DNA of 64,000 nucleotides from Polyangiaceae bacterium (lineage in GTDB: Bacteria; Myxococcota_A; Polyangia; Polyangiales; Polyangiaceae). The notes below the pieces were generated by a model. The model worked only from the letters and a program-made list of their open reading frames with translations, had not been told where the DNA came from and did no database searches. The DNA lies in the NCBI GenBank assembly GCA_013361525.1, contig JABFXY010000108.1:1-64000 (forward strand), written 5' to 3'. Made by a program: the position numbers and the translations under genes. Positions 56,948 through 64,000 of this stretch are shown piece by piece (within the stretch, counting starts at the first letter, position 1; each line of letters opens with the position of its first letter).

Positions 56948-56981
56948 ATCGGGTAGGGCCGATGGTGCTATCTTACGGCGG

Positions 56982-58475
56982 TTGGAGGCGCTCAAGCCGG
57001 GGACGAGCTTCGCGGGTCCGTACGAGATCGTGCGGACGATCAACGCCGGAGGCATGGGCGTCGTTTACGAGGTGATCCACACCGAGACGAGGCGCCGCCG
57101 CGCGATGAAGGTGATGTTGCCGTCGACGCTCGCGGACGACGACATGCGCGATCGCTTCCGGCGCGAAGCTCACGTCACCTCCGAGGTGGATAGCGAGCAC
57201 ATCGTCGAAGTGTTCGACGCCGGCGTCGACGCAGGGAGCGGCGCGCCCTTCCTGGTCATGGAGCTCTTGCGTGGCGAAGACCTCGGCGCGGTCGTCGGGC
57301 GCAACAAGCGGCCTTCGCACGCAGAGGTCGTCGAGTTTTTCCGTCAGGTCGCGCGTGGGCTCGATCGGACGCACGCCGCCGGAATCGTCCACCGCGATCT
57401 GAAGCCCGAGAACGTGTTCGTGACCCGCAGGGACGACGGGACGCCGCGTGTGAAGATCCTCGACTTCGGCATCGCCAAGCTCGTGTCGAGGACGCAGGGC
57501 AAGCAGACGCGCAGCATCGGCACGCCGCTCTATATGGCGCCGGAACAGGCCATGGGCGTCTCTGCCGATATCGGACCGCGCGCCGATCTGTACGCGCTCG
57601 CCCATGTCGTGTTCTCGGTGCTCGTGGGCATTCCGTATTTCAAACCGGAAGCGGACGCCGTCGAGAGCGCCCTCGCGCTCTTGCTGCAGGTGACCAAAGG
57701 CGCGAAGGAGCCCGCGACATTGCGTGCCGCGCGCGCGGGTGTGGAGCTGCCGAAGAGCTTCGATCCATGGTTCGAGAAGGCGGCGAGCCTCGACCCCGAA
57801 GCGCGTTTCGAATCGGCCGGGCAGATGGTGCAGGCCCTCGCGCGCGCGCTGGACGCGACGGCGGTCGAGGCCGCGCCGGCGCAGACGACGACCATCGGGG
57901 CGTCCCCAATGTCGCGGACGGACTCGTTCGGTCTCGATCACACGCTACCCGTGGAAGCCGCCACGGGCTTGGGCTCGAGCGGCGATCGCACCGACCTCGG
58001 CGAGAGCGGCGCCAAGCTCGAGCTCGGTCGCAGTACCGGCGCCATTCCCCCTGCATCGAGCAGAACGGTCCCGACCGAGCGGAGCGACAGGCGTCGCGCA
58101 CGCGCGCTCCCGTGGATCGCAGGCGCCGTCGCGGCCGCGGCTGCGGTGGGCGTCGGCTTGTACCTCGGCGGGGATCGCGATGGTGGTCGGGCCTCCGGCA
58201 GCGACGCCACGGCGCCCGCGATCGTCGCGACCGCATCGTCCGGCGCACCGGAGGGATCGCCGGGCAGCCTCACAACGGCTCCGGTCGTCGACATCGCTAA
58301 GACGACCGAGACCGCGACGCTCCGCGCGTCCTCGAGCGCATCGGCGCACGTTAGCGCGAGCGCGACGGCGACGGTGCGTCCCGGTGCGCCGGCGACGACG
58401 GCCGCGACCGGCACGAAGCTCGTCCCGACGCTCCCCACGGCGGCGCCCACCGTTTGGGTGGGACCGCGAAGGTAG
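56982..58475 (+). CDS. Hanks-type Ser/Thr protein kinase with transmembrane segment
   Basis: The start is TTG at 56982, since no ATG or GTG is in frame before the conserved N-terminus; this gives 497 residues. The kinase domain (about 14-290) has the Gly-rich loop (INAGGMGVVYEV), Lys43, catalytic HRDLKPEN (137-144) and DFG (161-163), then GTPLYMAPEQ. A juxtamembrane linker, one membrane helix (about 376-397) and an Ala/Ser/Thr-rich extracytoplasmic tail follow. Such kinases regulate development and secretion in myxobacteria. It is 41 bp upstream of a TPR protein gene. Confidence 0.93.
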   Translation: MEALKPGTSFAGPYEIVRTINAGGMGVVYEVIHTETRRRRAMKVMLPSTLADDDMRDRFRREAHVTSEVDSEHIVEVFDAGVDAGSGAPFLVMELLRGEDLGAVVGRNKRPSHAEVVEFFRQVARGLDRTHAAGIVHRDLKPENVFVTRRDDGTPRVKILDFGIAKLVSRTQGKQTRSIGTPLYMAPEQAMGVSADIGPRADLYALAHVVFSVLVGIPYFKPEADAVESALALLLQVTKGAKEPATLRAARAGVELPKSFDPWFEKAASLDPEARFESAGQMVQALARALDATAVEAAPAQTTTIGASPMSRTDSFGLDHTLPVEAATGLGSSGDRTDLGESGAKLELGRSTGAIPPASSRTVPTERSDRRRARALPWIAGAVAAAAAVGVGLYLGGDRDGGRASGSDATAPAIVATASSGAPEGSPGSLTTAPVVDIAKTTETATLRASSSASAHVSASATATVRPGAPATTAATGTKLVPTLPTAAPTVWVGPRR

Positions 58476-58516
58476 CCTCGCGGCAGCTCGCGGCTTCGGT
58501 GTACCTTGCGCCGAAG

Positions 58517-59638
58517 ATGTCGGGGCGGGGCTCGTGTCCGGGGGCGGGTCGGAAGGCACGGTGGCTTGCGGCCGCCTTTGCAGGCGTTTGCGTGTTTGCA
58601 TCTGCGCCGGCACCGGCTCAGCAGCGCGATCCCGCGGGGGCGGAGAAGCTCTACGACGAAGCCGCCGCGCTGATGCAGAAGGGTGACTACGCAGCGGCGT
58701 GCCCGAAGTTCGAGCAGAGCCACAAGCTCGACCCTTCCCCCGGTGCGCTGTTGAGCCTCGCCGGATGCGCGGAGCACGAAGGAAAGCTCGCGACGGCGTG
58801 GGTACGGCTCAAGGAGGCGCGCTCGCTCAATGCGGACACCGCCAGCGTGAAAAGCCGGCAGGAAATGGAGAAATTCATCGCCTCCGCAATCAAGCGCATC
58901 GAGCCGCGAATCCCGACGCTCGAAGTCCGCGTTCGATGCCGAGCCGCAGCGCCGTCCACCGAGGCCGCCGCGTGCACGTCGGGTCTGGTGGTGATGCGCG
59001 GGGACCAGGACGTGACTGGCACGCTCGGCACCGCGCTGCCGGTCGATCCGGGCAAACACGTCATCGAGGCGCGCGCGGCGGGGTTTGCGACGAAGAAGGC
59101 TGAGGAGACCGTCGGCGACGGCGCGCACGCCGTCGTCGATATGGTCCTGGAACGGGCGGTCGAGCAACCGCCGTCTCCGCCGTCGGATCCGATCGTCCCG
59201 GCCGCTCCTTCACCGAAGCCGTCCGAGCGCCCGCCCGTGGTTCCGCCGCGCGAAAAGGAGGAGGGCCTCGGTCCATTGCGGATCAGCGGCATCGCCCTCG
59301 GAGCAACCGGCCTCGCGATCATCGGCGCGAGTATCGGTCTCGGGGTCGTCGCGAAAGACAAACAGGGAGCGCTCGAAGAATTGAATTGCACGCCCTCGGG
59401 AGACGACCGCGTCGCGTGTCCGGCCGATCGATATGACACGGCGACCGAGCTCGCGGACGAAGGGTCGTCGCTCGCGCTCGCCAGCACCGTGACCAGCTTC
59501 ATCGGCGGCGCCTTCGCCGCGACGGGCGTCGTCCTCTTCGTTGTCGGCAGCGTTCGAACACCGAGCACCGAGTCCGGCGTGACGGTTTCGCCGTCGTTCG
59601 GCGCGTACCAGGGTCTCTCGCTTTCGGGGAGGTTCTGA
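58517..59638 (+). CDS. Exported TPR / PEGA-like protein with C-terminal membrane segments
   Basis: The 373-residue protein has a signal peptide (WLAAAFAGVCVFASAPAPAQ), a TPR-like helical region (about 40-125: AEKLYDEAAALMQKGDYAAA, CPKFEQSHKLDPSPGALLSL), a PEGA-like strand region (LPVDPGKHVIEARAAGFATK), a Pro-rich linker and two Gly/Ala-rich hydrophobic segments. This layout is common next to Ser/Thr kinases in Polyangia. The start at 58517 gives the best signal peptide. Its stop overlaps the next ATG, so the two are coupled. Confidence 0.82.
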   Translation: MSGRGSCPGAGRKARWLAAAFAGVCVFASAPAPAQQRDPAGAEKLYDEAAALMQKGDYAAACPKFEQSHKLDPSPGALLSLAGCAEHEGKLATAWVRLKEARSLNADTASVKSRQEMEKFIASAIKRIEPRIPTLEVRVRCRAAAPSTEAAACTSGLVVMRGDQDVTGTLGTALPVDPGKHVIEARAAGFATKKAEETVGDGAHAVVDMVLERAVEQPPSPPSDPIVPAAPSPKPSERPPVVPPREKEEGLGPLRISGIALGATGLAIIGASIGLGVVAKDKQGALEELNCTPSGDDRVACPADRYDTATELADEGSSLALASTVTSFIGGAFAATGVVLFVVGSVRTPSTESGVTVSPSFGAYQGLSLSGRF

Positions 59639-61284
59639 TGCTTCGCGCCGCTCTCGCGTCGTTGGCTTCGATCTGCGTGGGATGCTCCTTTTTCACGCCG
59701 TTTCCGGACGTCGAGCTTCAGGGCGGCGGAGGCAGCAGCAGCGGCGGTGGCGGAGCCGGCGCGGAGGGTGGGGGACCTGCGTGCGACGTGGAGACGGAGT
59801 GCAGCAACTGCCCGAGCGAGATGTGTCCTGCCCCGGACGATCCGATCGAGCTGTCGGTCGATGCCTCGGCTCTCGCGGAAAATCCCGATAGCGCACTCAC
59901 GATCATCGACGGGCTCGTCGCAGAAGACATCCTGTTCATCGGTACCTTTCGGCAAGCCGTCACGCTGACGGTGCCTGGCCGGTCGGGCGTCACAGGGCTG
60001 ACCACGCAGACCGGATTCATCTTTCGCCCCTTCAACGCGGACGTCATCACCCCGGTGACGAACTGCGGCTCGGACGACCAGCCATTTTCATCGGGCGAGG
60101 TGTTCTTCACGTCGATGTCCGATGCGGGGGATCAATACGTCGTCGCGGGCGCGTTCGAGGGCGATTACCTCAGGTTCAGCGACACGTCGCAGCCTATGTG
60201 CGGGACTGGTGGCAGCATCGTCAGCGCACCGGCAGGCAACGGTGAGAAATTCGCGCCGTTCATCGCGTTTGCGCGAGACAACAACACCGGCATCGAAGGG
60301 GCGCTCACGGCCATCAATGCCGCCCGGGGCAATGAGAACGGGTACATCTCCGATGTCGCAGCGCTCGACAGCTCTCAGCATCGCGTCGTCGCCGTCGGCA
60401 TGGCCAAGCAAGACCCGTTCGCGCAGAGCTCGGACTTCGACGGCTCGACGGCGCTCTATTACGTCCTCGCAGCAGACGGCCCGAGCTTGGACGATATGGT
60501 CGTCCTGAACCGCCGGATCTGCTCGGCCAACGACTTCGATCAGGGCGTGCTCGGCGGGCTGCGTTCATCCATTACCGTCGACGGGGACGGCGTCGTGTGG
60601 GTCGCCGGGACGGGATGCGAGCCCGATGATTCGGACGGGGACCATTCCTTCATCGAGCGGATCCCGACGCTCGGTCTGACGACGTTCGACGAAAAGAGCT
60701 CAATCGATCTCGGCACCGACGAAGCGCCCGTGGGCGTGACCAAGATCAGCGCGAACGATGCTCGCGTATTCGTGGCAGGCACGTACAGCGGCGAACCCTT
60801 TGCCGAAACGCCAGGTGCGGAAACGGGCACGGACGACGGTTTCGTCATGGCCTTCGAGCGCGACAGCTGGGACCAAGGCGCTGCGTGGGTAACGCGGATC
60901 GCCTCCACCGGTAAGCCCGAGATCGGCGCGCTGCTCTCGGCCGGCGACAAGGTCTTCGTCACCGGGACGATCGTGGGCGACGGCGGTATCTCGCCGAGCC
61001 TCGCCTGCTTCACGAGCGACGAGCCGACGAAGGGCCGTGCCTTCCTTGCAGCGCTCGACGCCGCGACGGGTGACCTCCAATGGCTGCGTTTCGACGGTTT
61101 CGACGCGGGCTCGCCCACCGAGAACGCATTCGCACGTGGCACGGCGCTGGCTGCCGGTGGCGCCGACGTCTTCTCCGCGATGAGCATCCACGGTCAGCTC
61201 GAGATGAGCTGCGGCGGCGCAACCACGAACCCTTCGAACCGCCCCGAAGCGTGGATTCGACCTTATCTCGGTATCGTGCGCTGA
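59638..61284 (+). CDS. Large surface lipoprotein, repeat-rich
   Basis: The 548-residue protein has a lipoprotein signal (lipobox CVGC, acylated Cys16), a Gly/Ser-rich tether, then Cys-containing (CDVETECSNCPSEMCP) and beta-rich repeats with recurring segments such as VFVAGTYSGEPF and VWVAGTGCEP, like the SBBP beta-propeller repeats of Polyangia lipoproteins. It is encoded with the kinase and TPR gene. It may be a surface binding protein; function is unknown. Confidence 0.8.
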   Translation: MLRAALASLASICVGCSFFTPFPDVELQGGGGSSSGGGGAGAEGGGPACDVETECSNCPSEMCPAPDDPIELSVDASALAENPDSALTIIDGLVAEDILFIGTFRQAVTLTVPGRSGVTGLTTQTGFIFRPFNADVITPVTNCGSDDQPFSSGEVFFTSMSDAGDQYVVAGAFEGDYLRFSDTSQPMCGTGGSIVSAPAGNGEKFAPFIAFARDNNTGIEGALTAINAARGNENGYISDVAALDSSQHRVVAVGMAKQDPFAQSSDFDGSTALYYVLAADGPSLDDMVVLNRRICSANDFDQGVLGGLRSSITVDGDGVVWVAGTGCEPDDSDGDHSFIERIPTLGLTTFDEKSSIDLGTDEAPVGVTKISANDARVFVAGTYSGEPFAETPGAETGTDDGFVMAFERDSWDQGAAWVTRIASTGKPEIGALLSAGDKVFVTGTIVGDGGISPSLACFTSDEPTKGRAFLAALDAATGDLQWLRFDGFDAGSPTENAFARGTALAAGGADVFSAMSIHGQLEMSCGGATTNPSNRPEAWIRPYLGIVR

Positions 61285-61309
61285 CGGCTTTACCGCCGGT
61301 TAATCTCGC

Positions 61310-62728
61310 TCACTCCGGTTCGGGCAGTGGCTTGGTCCGCACCAAGCGATCCCAAAACGCAATGAGCAGGTCACCATTGGGAGTGAGCGCGAAAGAGCGT
61401 CGATAGCCGACCTTGTTATCGATGATGACGCGCACGTCCTCGACCCCTTCCTCCGTAAAGCGAGAGATCATCGTCGAGGGATCCGCGACGCCGCAGGTTT
61501 CGAGCGTGGTCGCAGCTCCGAGGACGAGCGCCCGTCCGTCCGGGTCCTGAAGCAAGTCGTCGACGATGCCCGGCGTCTCCATCGAGTTGGCCCAGATGTC
61601 CTGATCTCCGTCGACTCGCGCGAGGATCGTCGTTTCGTAGGAGGGCGAATCGTCAGTTCCGCCGTTTCCTTGGAGTAGCGCGTACCGCGGCGTGACCGCC
61701 ACCGCTTGCTGGTATTGCGCCGCCCCGGTCGTCGGGAGCTGAATCGCCTTTGCGCCCTCGGGCTCGCCCGAGGCCGAGATGTCGAGTCGATATGCCTGCT
61801 GTCCGAACGCCGGATCCTTGGTGACGTTGAACGCGCCGATCACGAATGAAGCGTCGAAGTGGCCGAGCGCGCGAAGCCCGCCTTCGTCGCGCCTCGCGAA
61901 CGCGACCGCGGCCTGGTCGACGGACGGCAGTGGAAGTGACCACGCCGGCGCACCGGTATCGTCGAATCCGGCGAGCGCCGCGCCTCCGATGCCGGCATAT
62001 CTGGAACCGGCGAATTGAAACCGACTCTGCCACGTAACGCTGACGACGAGCTCGCCGGATGGCGAGACGGAGATTGCCGGCGTATCCGTCAAGTCGTCGC
62101 CGTATTCGCCGAAGCTCGTCGCCCAGACGACCTCGCCCGCGTCGTCGAGCTTGGCCGCGAATCCGGCCGCTGTTCCGGGCGAGGTGCGCCCGTCGACGAG
62201 CACGCCGTCAACATCGATGGTCTCCGACCACATGCGGCCGGCTAGGAAGACGTTCCCGTCGTCGTCGACATCGATCGCCGCGAGCTCATTCGAGCTTCCT
62301 TCGCCCTCGATTCGCTTCGCCCAGGCCACCGAGCCGTCGGCGCTTTGACGGATGACGAAACCGCCGCTCGCGGTGTCGTTTTGACCCGAGAGTGTGAGCG
62401 TCGCGCCTGCGTAGGTAATCGGAAAACCGGGGTCGCCAATTCCGGAGAATTCAAACAGAACGATCGAGTCACCGCTCGGGAGCGCCGCCACATCGCGAAT
62501 CAGGATATTGAAAAGGGCGTCGTCGCTGTCGATGTCCGTCTGCCATCTGGTCAATCCCTCGAACGCGACACACTCGCCCGCTGGGGGGCTGCCCATTCCG
62601 CCGGTTCCCCCTGCACCGGCGATTGCGGGGCCACCGCCAGCGCCGCCCCCCGCGACACCATCGTCACCACAGCCGCCGAGGAGAAGAACCAGACCAAGAC
62701 CGATCGACCAGCGCCGCGGACGTAACAT
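61310..62728 (-). CDS. Large surface lipoprotein, beta-propeller-like repeats
   Basis: The 472-residue protein has a lipobox (LLGGC, acylated Cys20), a Gly-rich tether (GGGAGGGPAIAGAGGTGG), then repeated units such as GNVFLAGRMWSETIDVDG and ELVVSVTWQSRFQFAG that resemble SBBP propeller blades. It is convergent with, and of the same general design as, the lipoprotein at 59638. Function is unknown. Confidence 0.8.
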   Translation of the reverse strand: MLRPRRWSIGLGLVLLLGGCGDDGVAGGGAGGGPAIAGAGGTGGMGSPPAGECVAFEGLTRWQTDIDSDDALFNILIRDVAALPSGDSIVLFEFSGIGDPGFPITYAGATLTLSGQNDTASGGFVIRQSADGSVAWAKRIEGEGSSNELAAIDVDDDGNVFLAGRMWSETIDVDGVLVDGRTSPGTAAGFAAKLDDAGEVVWATSFGEYGDDLTDTPAISVSPSGELVVSVTWQSRFQFAGSRYAGIGGAALAGFDDTGAPAWSLPLPSVDQAAVAFARRDEGGLRALGHFDASFVIGAFNVTKDPAFGQQAYRLDISASGEPEGAKAIQLPTTGAAQYQQAVAVTPRYALLQGNGGTDDSPSYETTILARVDGDQDIWANSMETPGIVDDLLQDPDGRALVLGAATTLETCGVADPSTMISRFTEEGVEDVRVIIDNKVGYRRSFALTPNGDLLIAFWDRLVRTKPLPEPE

Positions 62729-62799
62729 GGGGCCATCCTAACATCGACTCCACCGCTGCGGGCGTCTGGCCAGCGTTGCGTGGAAGAGCGCCTCGGCGA

Positions 62800-63690
62800 C
62801 TAAACATTACGAGAGAGTCGTAGCGCGTGCACGAGCGCAGAGAGCGCCGCCGGCTGATGGTGACGACTTGGGTAGTACAGGAAGAAGCCGGGGAATGGCG
62901 GCGACCAGTCTTCGAGCACGCGAACGAGACGGCCCTTCGCAATGTGCTGGGAAACCTGCTCCTCGTATGCGAGCCCGATCCCGGCACCAGCGAGTGTGGC
63001 CTGAATCACGAGGTCCGTATCGTCGACGACGAGCGGCCCGTTCACGCCGACGGTGACCGCCCGTCGCCCTTGTGCGAACTCCCACCGGTAGGGCCCGCCC
63101 GGGAGGCGCAGGTTGATGCATCGGTGCTCCTGCAGATCCCTCGGCTTCTTGGGAATGGTGCGTGATGCGAAATAGCGCGGCGAGCCCACTGCTGCCAAGC
63201 GCAACGCTCCCGTGACGGGGACAGCAATCATGTCTTTCTGAATGAACTCCCCGAGCTGAATCCCGGCGTCGAGCTCGCCCGCAACGATGTCGACGGAGCC
63301 GGTGACGTTGACGATGTCGAGCGTCACCTCCGGGTACGCCTTGGCGAACGCGGCGAGCTTGGGAAATAGCACCATCACAGCCGCCGAGCGTGACATCGCG
63401 AGGCGCAGACGCCCGGCTGGCCGATGCCGAACGCTCCGCGCCTGATCGAGGGCGCGGTCGATCTGTTCGAGCGCTGGTGACAGGTCAGTCAGTAGAGCCA
63501 ACCCGGCAGCGGTTGGGGCGACGCTCTTCGTCGTTCGAGCGAGCAGCTGGAGCTCGAGTCGTTGCTCGAGCCGGCGGACCGTATGGCTCAGCGCCGACTG
63601 TGACAGGCCGAGCTTTGCCGCGGCCCGGGTGAAGCTTCGCTCACGCGCGACCGTTGCAAATGCAGCCAGCTCGTTCAGCTCGTTTCGCAT
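62800..63690 (-). CDS. LysR-family transcriptional regulator
   Basis: The 296-residue protein has the LysR winged helix-turn-helix (FATVARERSFTRAAAKLGLS, QSALSHTVRRLEQRL) and a co-inducer domain (GRLRLAMSRSAAVMVLFPKL, LAGAGIGLAYEEQVSQHIAK). It is divergent from the gene at 63776, with 85 bp between the starts, so it probably controls it. The segment between holds the palindrome ATTCATGAAT at 63692-63701, which fits a LysR-type box. Confidence 0.93.
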   Translation of the reverse strand: MRNELNELAAFATVARERSFTRAAAKLGLSQSALSHTVRRLEQRLELQLLARTTKSVAPTAAGLALLTDLSPALEQIDRALDQARSVRHRPAGRLRLAMSRSAAVMVLFPKLAAFAKAYPEVTLDIVNVTGSVDIVAGELDAGIQLGEFIQKDMIAVPVTGALRLAAVGSPRYFASRTIPKKPRDLQEHRCINLRLPGGPYRWEFAQGRRAVTVGVNGPLVVDDTDLVIQATLAGAGIGLAYEEQVSQHIAKGRLVRVLEDWSPPFPGFFLYYPSRHHQPAALSALVHALRLSRNV

Positions 63691-63691
63691 G

Positions 63692-63701
63692 ATTCATGAA
63701 T
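63692..63701. promoter_or_regulatory. Palindrome in the LysR divergent promoter
   Basis: ATTCATGAAT is a perfect 10-bp palindrome directly at the 5' end of the LysR gene, with a related CTCATGAT at about 63706-63713. It lies in the space shared with the divergent gene at 63776 and may be a LysR binding half. Confidence 0.4.
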
Positions 63702-63775
63702 CCTACTCATGATCGTATGCAACGTGGAGGGTCTGGATTGCTAGATGGCCTGCGCTTAGCTTGGGGAGGAGGCCA

Positions 63776-64000
63776 ATGGACAACGAGACGCAAGACACGG
63801 ACATGGTTGCGCTGCGTGCGCTGGCGCAGACCTATTTCAACGCCGCCTATGACATGGATGCCGACAGGTTCGCATCCGTGTTCGAATCGTCGAGCTCGGT
63901 CACGAAAATCGGTGAGGACGGCGCCGTGATCGTGACCCCGATCGAGGCGTGGCTCACCGCCGTGCGAGGCATGGCCGCTCCCAGAGAGCGGGGATTGAAG
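63776..64000 (+). CDS. SnoaL/NTF2-like (lumazine-binding-like) protein, cut by the window edge
   Basis: The start at 63776 has a good ribosome site (GAGGAGG) and the frame stays open for 75 codons to the end. The visible part shows the NTF2-like N-terminal helix (YFNAAYDMDADRFASVFES) and the following SSVTKIGEDGAVIVTPIEAW segment. Members bind small ligands or act as isomerases. It is divergent from the LysR gene and is its likely target. Confidence 0.7.
   Translation, partial: MDNETQDTDMVALRALAQTYFNAAYDMDADRFASVFESSSSVTKIGEDGAVIVTPIEAWLTAVRGMAAPRERGLK

Overview
This is a very GC-rich window with dense, often overlapping genes (many ATGA or GTGA stop/start junctions) and frequent GTG or TTG starts. 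It carries a Hanks-type Ser/Thr kinase with a long low-complexity tail, Gly-rich lipoproteins of a myxobacterial style (GGxGG stretches after the lipobox), and a type VI secretion system (T6SS) with several vgrG loci. Together these suggest a myxobacterium of the Polyangia (Sorangium/Polyangium-like). That placement is an inference from style and gene content; no rRNA or tRNA gene was seen.

Layout. (1) 1-12.3 kb: T6SS core operon on the + strand, tssJ-tssK-tssL-tssM-tagF-tssA-tssB-tssC, closed by a clear hairpin. tssE, tssF, tssG, tssH (clpV) and hcp are not in the window. (2) 12.4-21.1 kb, - strand: a membrane/AAA module of RDD, SpoIIM-like, integral membrane, DUF4129/DUF4350, MoxR and DUF58 proteins, plus one more membrane protein. 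Most of these genes overlap by 4 bp. (3) 21.1-25.3 kb, - strand: a two-domain anthraniloyl/salicylyl-CoA-type monooxygenase and, just upstream of it, an unusual single-chain protein that looks like TssB fused to TssC. (4) 25.4-29.5 kb, + strand: homoserine dehydrogenase, glutamate racemase, an MFS transporter, a VOC protein and a tiny Gly-rich exported protein. (5) 29.6-40.1 kb: polar amino acid ABC transporter (ATPase plus substrate-binding/permease fusion), DinB protein, LuxR regulator, MocR regulator facing an EamA exporter, two lipoproteins, and a phosphohexomutase. (6) 40.3-47.6 kb, + strand: T6SS cargo island 1, with vgrG, an M23-like peptidase, a second vgrG, two paralogous degenerate ABC-type ATPases, a DcrB/Eag-like protein and a PPOX protein. 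(7) 47.6-52.0 kb: two orphan genes, an ECF41 sigma factor behind a sugar-epimerase-like gene with a recognisable ECF41 promoter, a cytochrome P450 remnant, and a SnoaL-like protein. (8) 52.1-57 kb: T6SS cargo island 2, with vgrG, DUF2169, PAAR-like DUF4150 and a candidate cargo on the - strand, and a second unknown protein divergent from them. (9) 57-64 kb: Ser/Thr kinase, TPR protein, two large lipoproteins, a LysR regulator, and an edge-truncated SnoaL/NTF2-like gene.

How it fits together. The core operon encodes the membrane complex (TssJ, L, M), the baseplate/assembly parts (TssK, TssA), the sheath (TssB, C) and a post-translational brake (TagF). The two cargo islands supply spikes, loaders and candidate effectors. 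A near-identical motif lies upstream of both vgrG islands, which suggests shared control. The fused TssBC-like protein, the VgrG-linked twin ATPases and the ECF41 circuit are the parts I would look at first.
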